Shown here one piece after another: positions 9,172 through 16,095 of a stretch of 63,015 nucleotides of DNA. The DNA lies in the NCBI GenBank assembly GCA_964539975.1, contig CAZIKK010000014.1, positions 1 through 63,015 on the forward strand, in the 5' to 3' direction. The notes beneath the pieces were generated by a model that saw only the letters and a list, made by a program, of their open reading frames with translations, was not told the origin of the DNA and searched no databases. The stretch comes from 38-11 sp964539975 (GTDB lineage: Bacteria > Bacillota > Clostridia > Tissierellales > Dethiosulfatibacteraceae). Positions within the stretch are counted from its first letter, which is position 1; the number at the start of each line of letters is the position of its first letter. A program made the position numbers and the translations under genes.

Positions 9172-9188
9172 TTGTGCAGTTTGCACAA
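9172..9188. promoter_or_regulatory. Inverted repeat operator candidate
   Basis: TTGTGCA-GTT-TGCACAA is a perfect 7-bp dyad between the PucR-type regulator and the CitMHS operon. It may be the PucR-type binding site. Confidence 0.5.
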
Positions 9189-9280
9189 AATATCATGAAT
9201 TATTCATTGGCTTTGCACCTATGATTTGAAAGCCAATAATAATAGAATGTATTCGACAAATGAATTCGGTAAAATGAAAA

Positions 9281-9294
9281 TGATAACGTTTTCG
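9281..9294 (+). promoter_or_regulatory. cre-like site 2 (CcpA)
   Basis: TGATAACGTTTTCG matches the cre consensus at 12 of 14 positions. It lies about 150 bases downstream of the perfect site. Confidence 0.4.
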
Positions 9295-9508
9295 AGTCGA
9301 AGAAATGTCAGTTTGATGTGGTGCATCTGACTTATTATAAAAGGGAGGTGAGTGTATAAGCAATCGTGAATGTTTTGCAATTATTCCAATTATCAAGTTG
9401 AAAAATGTGTAGGCAGAAGTATCTATAGTGATTTTTTTAACAAAAGATTATGACTTAAAAAAATTCAACCAGAAAAGAAAACTTTTAAAAGGATAGGAGA
9501 GTGGCTAA

Positions 9509-10810
9509 ATGAACGCAACAATTTTAGGATTTATAATGATAGCGATTATTGTCGTTATTCTAATTAAAGGCAAGGTCTCTATAGCACCGGTATTCGTTAT
9601 ATTGCCATTAATCAGTGCGGCATTATTGGGCTATGGGATTAGTGAAATAAATGGATTTATTTCAAATGGGCTAAGATCAGTCTTGAACACAGCGGCCCTA
9701 TTTGCGTTTGCAGTTATGTATTTCAGTTTTCTAAATGATGTAGGGATGTTTGATGTAATTGTAAAAAAAGTTATGAAATACATGTCAAATAAAGTCGAAA
9801 TAGTGTTGCTAATGGCAGCTATTGTAGCAACAATCTCACACTTGGATGGATCAGGAGCAACGACCATGTTGATAACCATTCCAACAATGTTGCCGATTTT
9901 CAAGAAGATGAAAATACGACCGCAAGCATTGTTATTAATGGCAGCCCTAGCTTCTGGAGCGATGAATGTAACACCTTGGTGTTCTTCTGTCTTAAGGCTA
10001 ACATCGGCCGTGGGTCTTGATCCTCAGGAGATGTGGCTGTATGTGTTACCTTTGCAAGTTTTGGCTTTATTACTAACTTACGCTAGCGTAATTGTGGTAG
10101 GAAGAGCTGAGAGAAAGAATGGTGCAGGAATGACCGATGAAGAGTTTGCAGAAATGAAGAAAACGATTGACGAACCGGCAGTGATTTCGGTCAGTCAAAG
10201 AGTATTGGTGTTTGATATGGTTCTTACAGCAGTGCTTATTGGTTTGCTTCTATCAGGAAAGGTCACTTCAAATCTGGGTTTCATGGTAGCTTTTGCAATA
10301 GCGTTGGTGGTTAACTATCCAAATGTCAAGCAACAGAACGCGAAGATAAGAGAATACGGTGGAGCTGCTTTAAATATGATCGTCATCATATTCTCTATTG
10401 GTATTCTGGTTGGTGTAACGAGTGGAACGGGCATGATCGAAGGAATGGCCAATACATTGGTAGCAGTTATTCCAGAGAGCTTAGGCGGACATCTTCCATT
10501 TGTTATGTCAGTGTTCTCTGTGCCGATATCTATGGTATTGGGAAGTGACACCGTATACTTAGTTTTGGCTCCAATTATGGGTAATATTGTAATGGCATAC
10601 GGAGGAACAATGATTTCTATTAGTGCTGCATTGCTTATGGGTGCTGCGTTATCTGCAAATCTGACGCTGATAGGACCTACGCCTTACCTCGCTTTAGGAC
10701 TTGCAGATGTTGAGATGGGGAGTCACCTAAAATATAGCTTTAAATATGTGTGGGCTATTGGAATCATCGTTTCTATATTTGCTGGAATACTTAACATTAT
10801 TCCATTCTAA
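9509..10810 (+). CDS. CitMHS family carboxylate transporter
   Basis: A 433-residue inner-membrane carrier with about 11-12 hydrophobic segments. HLDGSGATTMLITIPTMLPI near residue 112 is the family hallmark, and a second-repeat equivalent occurs near residue 390 (LIGPTPYLALGL). CitMHS proteins move metal-complexed citrate or related polycarboxylates with protons. It opens the operon that continues with a tiny membrane protein, a CapA-like protein, dehydratase-like subunits and a CoA-transferase, so it probably imports the acid that they process. AGGATAGGAGAG precedes the ATG. Confidence 0.85.
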   Translation: MNATILGFIMIAIIVVILIKGKVSIAPVFVILPLISAALLGYGISEINGFISNGLRSVLNTAALFAFAVMYFSFLNDVGMFDVIVKKVMKYMSNKVEIVLLMAAIVATISHLDGSGATTMLITIPTMLPIFKKMKIRPQALLLMAALASGAMNVTPWCSSVLRLTSAVGLDPQEMWLYVLPLQVLALLLTYASVIVVGRAERKNGAGMTDEEFAEMKKTIDEPAVISVSQRVLVFDMVLTAVLIGLLLSGKVTSNLGFMVAFAIALVVNYPNVKQQNAKIREYGGAALNMIVIIFSIGILVGVTSGTGMIEGMANTLVAVIPESLGGHLPFVMSVFSVPISMVLGSDTVYLVLAPIMGNIVMAYGGTMISISAALLMGAALSANLTLIGPTPYLALGLADVEMGSHLKYSFKYVWAIGIIVSIFAGILNIIPF

Positions 10811-10861
10811 GGAAGGATAAATCGTTATAACAAAGATTGAGGATAAAGGAGAATGGCAGGG

Positions 10862-10954
10862 ATGGCGTTAACTAAGAACAAGGTAGTAATAGGTATCATA
10901 GCTTTTTCGATCCTGATTTCGGTTATAGCATGCTTCATTAATATTGGATTTTAA
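10862..10954 (+). CDS. 30-residue single-span membrane protein
   Basis: A short gene between the CitMHS transporter and the CapA-like gene. It reads MALTKNKVVIGIIAFSILIS and then ten residues ending NIGF, with one hydrophobic helix of about 20 residues and a basic N-terminus. AAAGGAG lies ten bases before this ATG; an in-frame ATG at 10853 would add three residues but is too close to the ribosome site. The stop is just ahead of the AGGAGG of the next gene. Small helices like this often serve as accessory subunits of transporters, as in the NSS-family MetP-MetS pair, but no homology is claimed. Confidence 0.6.
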   Translation: MALTKNKVVIGIIAFSILISVIACFINIGF

Positions 10955-10966
10955 GGAGGTGTCGAA

Positions 10967-12103
10967 ATGGGAGAGAAAAGATTGGTCATGTTGGCTGGAG
11001 GAGACACGATACTGGGTGAAGATTCCGAGAGCTTTTTCAAAGGCATAGATGGCGTTCTTGAAAAAGGGGACGTGGTTCTGACTCAGCTTGAGGTGCCTTA
11101 CAGCGACAGAGCGCCGGAATTAGACGATTTAGATAGAGAACTAAAAAACATTGAGCCTCTTATAGGAAGATTTGATTTAGTCACTTTGGCAGGCAATCAT
11201 ATATATGATGCAGGAGAAGTCGGCGTACATGATACGCTTGATTGGCTAGATGCCCACAACATACTTCATGTGGGGGGTGGGAGAAACATCAATGAAGCGG
11301 TAAAGCCAGTCATAGTTGAAAGAGAGGGAGTCAAGTTTGGATTCTTGAACTACAACTGTGTAGGCATTAAAGCGATGAACGCTGGCCTGCAAAAAGCGGG
11401 AGCGGCATATGTAGATGTTATTTCACATTATGATCTGGGCAATGTTGCAAATCCAGGAGGAAGCCCAGACAAGATTTATACTTTCCCTGAGATCACCTCC
11501 TACGAAAAAATGATTTCAGAAATAGAAACGCTTAGGGAAAAATGTGATGTATTGACTGTGTATTTGCACAAAGGGTTGGTACACAAACCAGTTAAGATAG
11601 CAGACTATGAGAAGTTTGTTTCAAGAGGAGCTGTCGATGCAGGTGCGGATGTGGTATTTAGCAGTCATTCTCATATTTTGCATGGAATAGAAGTATACAG
11701 AGGGAAAACCATTTATCATGGTCTTAATAATCTAATTGCTTGGGTCCCTTCCCTTAATCCGACATGGAAAAGAAAGAAAGGAAAAGCAAACGATATCTTT
11801 GATCCGCAAGAATGGGCAATGAAAAGAATGGAAAGATTCGGATTTGTTCCAGACCCCGATTATCCTACTTACCCCTTTCATCCAGAGGCGATATACAGCA
11901 TCATTGGCAAATGCATTGTAGAAGAAGGTAAAATTACCGAGACAAGGTTCATCCCATTAATTGTCAATAAGGCAGGTGTGCCAGAGGTAGTGAATAGAAG
12001 CAATGGAGGGGAAGAAGTGATGAGCTATATGACTAAAATAACGGAAGGTGCAGGATTGAATGCAAAATTTGAATGGGTAGAGGATGAAATACTCATTAGA
12101 TAA
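10967..12103 (+). CDS. CapA-like calcineurin-fold metallophosphatase family protein
   Basis: A 378-residue protein of the CapA/PgsA family with a calcineurin-like fold. Visible family marks are GGDTILGED near residue 12, LAGNHIYDAG near residue 74, and SSHSHILHGIEVYRGKTIYHGLNN near residues 220-245, the metal-site His cluster. No signal peptide or membrane anchor is present, unlike secreted CapA proteins of capsule synthesis, so a cytoplasmic hydrolase role is more likely. It lies in the CitMHS and dehydratase-like operon, 12 bases after the small membrane gene and 20 before the next. What it hydrolyses is unknown. Confidence 0.75.
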   Translation: MGEKRLVMLAGGDTILGEDSESFFKGIDGVLEKGDVVLTQLEVPYSDRAPELDDLDRELKNIEPLIGRFDLVTLAGNHIYDAGEVGVHDTLDWLDAHNILHVGGGRNINEAVKPVIVEREGVKFGFLNYNCVGIKAMNAGLQKAGAAYVDVISHYDLGNVANPGGSPDKIYTFPEITSYEKMISEIETLREKCDVLTVYLHKGLVHKPVKIADYEKFVSRGAVDAGADVVFSSHSHILHGIEVYRGKTIYHGLNNLIAWVPSLNPTWKRKKGKANDIFDPQEWAMKRMERFGFVPDPDYPTYPFHPEAIYSIIGKCIVEEGKITETRFIPLIVNKAGVPEVVNRSNGGEEVMSYMTKITEGAGLNAKFEWVEDEILIR

Positions 12104-12123
12104 AAAAAGAAGGAGATCAATCA

Positions 12124-13311
12124 ATGGCAATTCGCGACAAAGCTTTACAGAGTGAAGCCTTTAACCAACTCAAGCATGTCTATGATAACCGTGATAGCTA
12201 TTTGAAGACATGTAGAGAGAAAGGCAGAAAACTGATAGCAACTATGGGATGTGATGTCCCGGACGAAATTTTGATAGCTGCAGGTTACTTGCCAGTAAGA
12301 GTATATGGAGATATTGAGAACGACTTGAAAGATGCCGATCAATACTTGGAGTATTCTTTTGATCCAGTCATTAGATCGCAGTTCCAAAGAATCGTGGATG
12401 GTACGTATCATGAATTATGTGAACGTATTGTAATTTCCAATTCGACAGATGCATTGATCAGGATATATTTTTATCTGAGAGAAATACATAATATTGAACC
12501 AAATAAAAAAGTGCCGCCAGTGTACTTTATAGATTGGTTGTTTACCAGGACACGAATGCATCAAGTCCGTAATGAAGGCACGGTCGAAAGATTTATTGAG
12601 GAAGTTGAAGGTTGGATAGGAAGAGAGTTACAACCTGAAGAGATTATAAAAGCAAGTGAAATATGCAATAACAACAGAAGAGCCTTGAGAGAGTTTTCAA
12701 AGCTTAGAAAAGGACAGTTTTCAAAGATCAATGGAAGCGAAGCTTTGGTTGTTATTGGAAGCGCTTTGTTCATGGATAAGGAAGAACACACAAAACTGGT
12801 CAAGCAAGTCATAGAAGATGCAGACAAGTGGGATGTGGTAGAGGGCCCAAAAATATTTATGACAGGTAGTGTACAGGAAAACACAACTCTTTACGATCTG
12901 ATAGAAGAGGTAGGGGCTGTGATTGTATCTGAAGACCATGATTGGGGAGATAGACATATTGACAGAGATGTTGATACGAAGATGGATCCGGTAAAAGCTA
13001 TAGTGGATAGGTACATGTTACGTATGTTTAGTTCAAAAAAGGCCTTTGTCTCACAAAGAGTGGAATCACTAGTAAAGGCAGTAGAAGAATCAGAAGCAGA
13101 AGGGGTCTTATTCTATTTTAGAATATATGAAGACTCTCCTTCTTGGGACTATCCGGAGCAGAAAGCAGCACTGAGAACCATTGGCAAAGAAGAGGTTTGT
13201 TTTGAAAAACAAGGATTATCAATACAGGAAGATAGCGGCGACAAAGATAGAATGATTAAGTTTGTAAATGATTTAAAAGGAGGTGTTAACAATGAAGGGA
13301 AAAGCGGATAA
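12124..13311 (+). CDS. 2-hydroxyacyl-CoA dehydratase-like subunit, cysteine-poor
   Basis: A 395-residue member of the HgdB/HadC/BcrC family (D-component of 2-hydroxyacyl-CoA dehydratases and class I benzoyl-CoA reductases). Family marks are GCDVPDEILIAAGYLPV near residue 42 and NNRRALREFSKL near residue 181. Known active members hold a [4Fe-4S] cluster on three cysteine positions. Here only the first keeps Cys (GCDVPDE); the second reads SFDPVIRSQF (Asp) and the third SNSTDAL (no Cys). It is therefore likely the cluster-free partner in a heterodimer with the next gene, which starts 20 bases before this one ends. No ATP-dependent activase is encoded nearby. Confidence 0.82.
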   Translation: MAIRDKALQSEAFNQLKHVYDNRDSYLKTCREKGRKLIATMGCDVPDEILIAAGYLPVRVYGDIENDLKDADQYLEYSFDPVIRSQFQRIVDGTYHELCERIVISNSTDALIRIYFYLREIHNIEPNKKVPPVYFIDWLFTRTRMHQVRNEGTVERFIEEVEGWIGRELQPEEIIKASEICNNNRRALREFSKLRKGQFSKINGSEALVVIGSALFMDKEEHTKLVKQVIEDADKWDVVEGPKIFMTGSVQENTTLYDLIEEVGAVIVSEDHDWGDRHIDRDVDTKMDPVKAIVDRYMLRMFSSKKAFVSQRVESLVKAVEESEAEGVLFYFRIYEDSPSWDYPEQKAALRTIGKEEVCFEKQGLSIQEDSGDKDRMIKFVNDLKGGVNNEGKSG

Positions 13312-14590
13312 TGAATCAGGCATGCGATCGAAAAAAACAATGGAAGCAGCCAGTTTGGCGAGCAAATATCAAAAGCAATGGTTTAAGGAATTGCATCAAA
13401 GAGTGGACAGTGGTGAACCCTTTGCCTATTTGAATGCGGATGTACCAATGGAGATATTTCGAGCGATGGATATTCCCTTTGTTGTCAACCAATGGTGGGC
13501 TGCAATCTGTTCAGCTAAACAAATGTCAAAAAGATACTTTGGCTTTTTAAAAGAAGCTGAATACAGAGACGATCTGTGCTCGTATTGTGCGACAGCTTTT
13601 GCCGGGTCATTTGATCCAAATCAAGAAGAAGGACCTTGGGGAGGACTGCCAAAACCATCTATGGCAATCACTAGACTGACCTGTGATTCGCAAGGTAAAA
13701 TATTTGAGCTATTCTCCAAGAATTATGGTGCGGATTTTTATCCTATGGAAAACACAGTGCCATTAGAAGCACCTGACAAATGGTGGGAAAAGGCAGCAGA
13801 CAGATGGGAAGAGTTATATTCTGAAGAAAGGCTAGATGCTGCTGTAGAAGAACTTAAGAGGTTGATTGCATTTTTAGAGCTGAAGACAGGCAAAATGTTT
13901 GATGAGAATAAATTGATCCATGTGATGAACCTAATAAACGAACAGGAAATGTATTACAAGAAAGTCAGAGACATCATAGCAGAACAATCACCTGCGCCTG
14001 CAGTCATCACCGATACCATCAATGCGGTCATGCAGGCTCAGTGGCAAAGAGGAACTGAATGGGCAGTGGATCATGCAAAATTCTTTTACGATGAAATAAA
14101 AGGAAGAGTAGAATCAGGATACAAAGCCGTTCCAAACGAGAAAATAAGGCTTATGTGGATAGGAAGAGGATTATGGTTTAATCTAGGGTTCTATCAGTAC
14201 TTTGAGGAAAAATATGGCGCTGCATTTGTTTGGTCCATGTACCTTGCCATGGGAGCGGATGCTTACATAAGAAATCATGTAGAAAAAGATCCATTAAGAG
14301 CGCTTGCTTCAAGATTCATTGGGATGGAGGATTTTTTACATATGCCTCCTTGGAATGCGCAATGGTTTATCTCAGAAGCGAAGCATAACCAAATAGATGG
14401 AGTCGTATATCTTGTGCCTGAAAACTGCATGCAAGCTGTTGAAGGATCCTATTTCATTACAAAGATGTTAGAAGACGAGGGAATACCAGTACTTCAGCTT
14501 AAAGCCGATCCGGTAGACTCAAGAAAATGGAACCAAGAGACAATGACTGAGGCTGTAAGTGATTTTATTGAAAAGAGAATACAAAAATAA
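13292..14590 (+). CDS. 2-hydroxyacyl-CoA dehydratase-like subunit with CSYC and TCD motifs
   Basis: A 432-residue partner of the HgdA/HadB/BcrB type. VPMEIFRAMDIPFV near residue 49, CSYC near residue 92, and TCDSQGKIFELFSKNYG near residue 131 are the usual landmarks. The last two carry cysteines able to bind an iron-sulfur cluster, while the first landmark lacks one. The start at 13292 is set by AAAAGGAGGTG seven bases upstream and gives a 20-base overlap with the preceding gene, which points to translational coupling and a heterodimer. The pair would remove water from, or reduce, a CoA ester made by a CoA-transferase. Known members need a separate activase; none is in this window. Confidence 0.82.
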   Translation: MKGKADNESGMRSKKTMEAASLASKYQKQWFKELHQRVDSGEPFAYLNADVPMEIFRAMDIPFVVNQWWAAICSAKQMSKRYFGFLKEAEYRDDLCSYCATAFAGSFDPNQEEGPWGGLPKPSMAITRLTCDSQGKIFELFSKNYGADFYPMENTVPLEAPDKWWEKAADRWEELYSEERLDAAVEELKRLIAFLELKTGKMFDENKLIHVMNLINEQEMYYKKVRDIIAEQSPAPAVITDTINAVMQAQWQRGTEWAVDHAKFFYDEIKGRVESGYKAVPNEKIRLMWIGRGLWFNLGFYQYFEEKYGAAFVWSMYLAMGADAYIRNHVEKDPLRALASRFIGMEDFLHMPPWNAQWFISEAKHNQIDGVVYLVPENCMQAVEGSYFITKMLEDEGIPVLQLKADPVDSRKWNQETMTEAVSDFIEKRIQK

Positions 14591-14605
14591 CAAGGAGAGG
14601 ATATT

Positions 14606-15823
14606 ATGTCAGGATTAGGACCATTATCGGGTTACAAAGTATTGGATTTTACACAGTTTGAATCGGGAACCGTTTGTACGGAAACACTAGCGTGGATGGG
14701 TGCAGAAATATGGAAAGTTGAGAGACCAGGAAAAGGAGAGTTGGGAAGATTCTCGGTTGCTGAACCAGATGTGGATTCAGTTGGATTTATAATTCTGAAT
14801 ATGAACAAGAAATCCATTACCTGCAACTTAAAGACGAAAGAGGGAATGGAATTGATTCACAAACTCGTAAAAGAAGCAGATGTCCTGGTAGAAAACATGG
14901 GACCGGGATCAATTGATAAGCTTGGATTAGGATATGAAGATTGTAAAAAAATAAATGAAAAAATAGTATTTGCTCAGATTAAAGGGTTTGGGTTGGATGG
15001 TCCTTACAAAGACTATCCTGCGTTTAATCCAATAGCAGCGGCTGTAGGTGGCATGCCGGCAGTAACTGGACAACCAGGAGAGATGCCTGTTCAATCAGGT
15101 ATTAATCTTGCAGATTCAGGAGGTGGCTATATGTGTGCCATGTCTGTTATTGCAGCATTGCTTCAAAGAGAAAGACAAGGAATGGGACAAAGGATCGAAG
15201 TTGCCATGCAAGATGTTGTCATTGCTTTTGGTAGATCAAACTGGGAGCCATACTACAGAGAAGGCAAGCCTCCAAAAAGAGTTGGCAATGGAATGCCTTT
15301 AGAGGATGTGGCCCCTGCAGGAATGTATCCATGTAGTCCATTTGGACCGAATGATTATGTTCACATCTATTGTTCCAGACATCCTGGCAGCAGACAATTT
15401 ATAAATCTTTGTGAAGTGATTGGTCGAAAAGATATTTTAGAAGACCCTAGGTTTGAGACGCCAAGATCAAGGTATCAGCATAAAGACATATTAGATCCAA
15501 TTATTGCAGAGTGGACTGGGAAACATACCAAATTTGAAGCGATGGATATTTTGTGTAAATCAGACGTTCCGGCAGGTGCTGTGTTCGATTGTGACGACAT
15601 AACCAATGATGAATACCTTAGAGAAAGAGGCGTGATGGTAGAAATCGAGCATAAAGACAGAGGAAAGCTAATCGTTCCTGGTTTTGCTCCAAGAATGTCA
15701 GAAAATAAAGTGAGCTATGAGATTTCACCTTCTCTTGGAAATGCCAATGAAGAAGTATACCAAAAAATAATAGGATTGACAGAAGCAGAATTTGAAGCAC
15801 TGAAAGTCAAAGGCGTAATCTAA
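14606..15823 (+). CDS. Class III (CaiB/BaiF family) CoA-transferase
   Basis: A 405-residue formyl-CoA transferase-type enzyme. GYKVLDFTQFESG at the N-terminus, VLVENMGPGSIDKLGLGYE near residue 95, and the catalytic Asp in NLADSGGGYMCAM near residue 170 fit the family. It would transfer CoA between an acyl-CoA and a free acid. As the last gene of the operon, 15 bases after the dehydratase-like pair, it parallels HadA-HadBC and FldA-FldBC, where such a transferase loads the 2-hydroxy acid before dehydration. A strong terminator follows. Confidence 0.87.
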   Translation: MSGLGPLSGYKVLDFTQFESGTVCTETLAWMGAEIWKVERPGKGELGRFSVAEPDVDSVGFIILNMNKKSITCNLKTKEGMELIHKLVKEADVLVENMGPGSIDKLGLGYEDCKKINEKIVFAQIKGFGLDGPYKDYPAFNPIAAAVGGMPAVTGQPGEMPVQSGINLADSGGGYMCAMSVIAALLQRERQGMGQRIEVAMQDVVIAFGRSNWEPYYREGKPPKRVGNGMPLEDVAPAGMYPCSPFGPNDYVHIYCSRHPGSRQFINLCEVIGRKDILEDPRFETPRSRYQHKDILDPIIAEWTGKHTKFEAMDILCKSDVPAGAVFDCDDITNDEYLRERGVMVEIEHKDRGKLIVPGFAPRMSENKVSYEISPSLGNANEEVYQKIIGLTEAEFEALKVKGVI

Positions 15824-15852
15824 ATAAAACAAGCATAACAGAGTAATTTTAG

Positions 15853-15887
15853 AAGGCATTTTGTTAGAATTAACAGAATGCCTTTTT
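15853..15887 (+). terminator. Rho-independent terminator
   Basis: Stem AAGGCATTTTGTTA / TAACAGAATGCCTT with loop GAAT, followed by a T-run. It ends the CitMHS to CoA-transferase operon. The 200 bases beyond it, up to the glycyl radical enzyme gene, hold a direct repeat TTATGCA-TTATGCA (15947-15959) and a promoter. Confidence 0.82.
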
Positions 15888-16020
15888 AGAATTGATTCTA
15901 AGAAAATCGCTAGAAGAGAAAGCGTCATAAACGAACGGATACTTATTATGCATTATGCACATTATCACATTTTAGAAATAGATAGTATGCATAGAGATTG
16001 GCAACAGGGGATGGCATGAA

Positions 16021-16049
16021 TTGAACGGAATTGCAATGAATGGTATAGT
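16021..16049 (+). promoter_or_regulatory. Sigma-A promoter of glycyl radical enzyme operon
   Basis: TTGAAC (16021-16026), 17-base spacer, TATAGT (16044-16049). It precedes the glycyl radical enzyme gene and overlaps no other gene. Confidence 0.55.
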
Positions 16050-16053
16050 TTTG

Positions 16054-16073
16054 TTAAATAATTAATTATTTAA
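16054..16073. promoter_or_regulatory. 20-bp perfect palindrome at start site
   Basis: TTAAATAATT followed directly by its reverse complement. It covers the expected transcription start, where a dimeric repressor such as one of the downstream GntR proteins could act. AT-rich palindromes can arise by chance, so this is only a candidate. Confidence 0.4.
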
Positions 16074-16095
16074 TACTATGCAAAGGAGTGAGGCA

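Larger units (their letters stand above)
8995..9508. other. 514-base intergenic regulatory region
   Basis: No gene is visible. The region holds a perfect and a near-perfect cre-like site, a 7-bp inverted repeat, and a weak plus-strand promoter candidate (TTGTAA 9131-9136, 17 bases, CATTAT 9154-9159). A purine-rich stretch AAGGGAGGTGAG at 9341-9352 looks like a ribosome binding site but no lasting reading frame follows. The region separates the PucR-type regulator from the CitMHS operon. Confidence 0.6.

Noticed and set aside
9313..9352. Promoter-like TTGATG/TATTAT with a strong ribosome-site-like AAGGGAGGTGAG
   Set aside because: The boxes are only 14 bases apart and no lasting reading frame follows the ribosome-like site.
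15947..15959. Direct repeat TTATGCA-TTATGCA upstream of the radical enzyme gene
   Set aside because: Only two short AT-rich copies, about 75 bases ahead of the promoter; too little to call an operator on its own.
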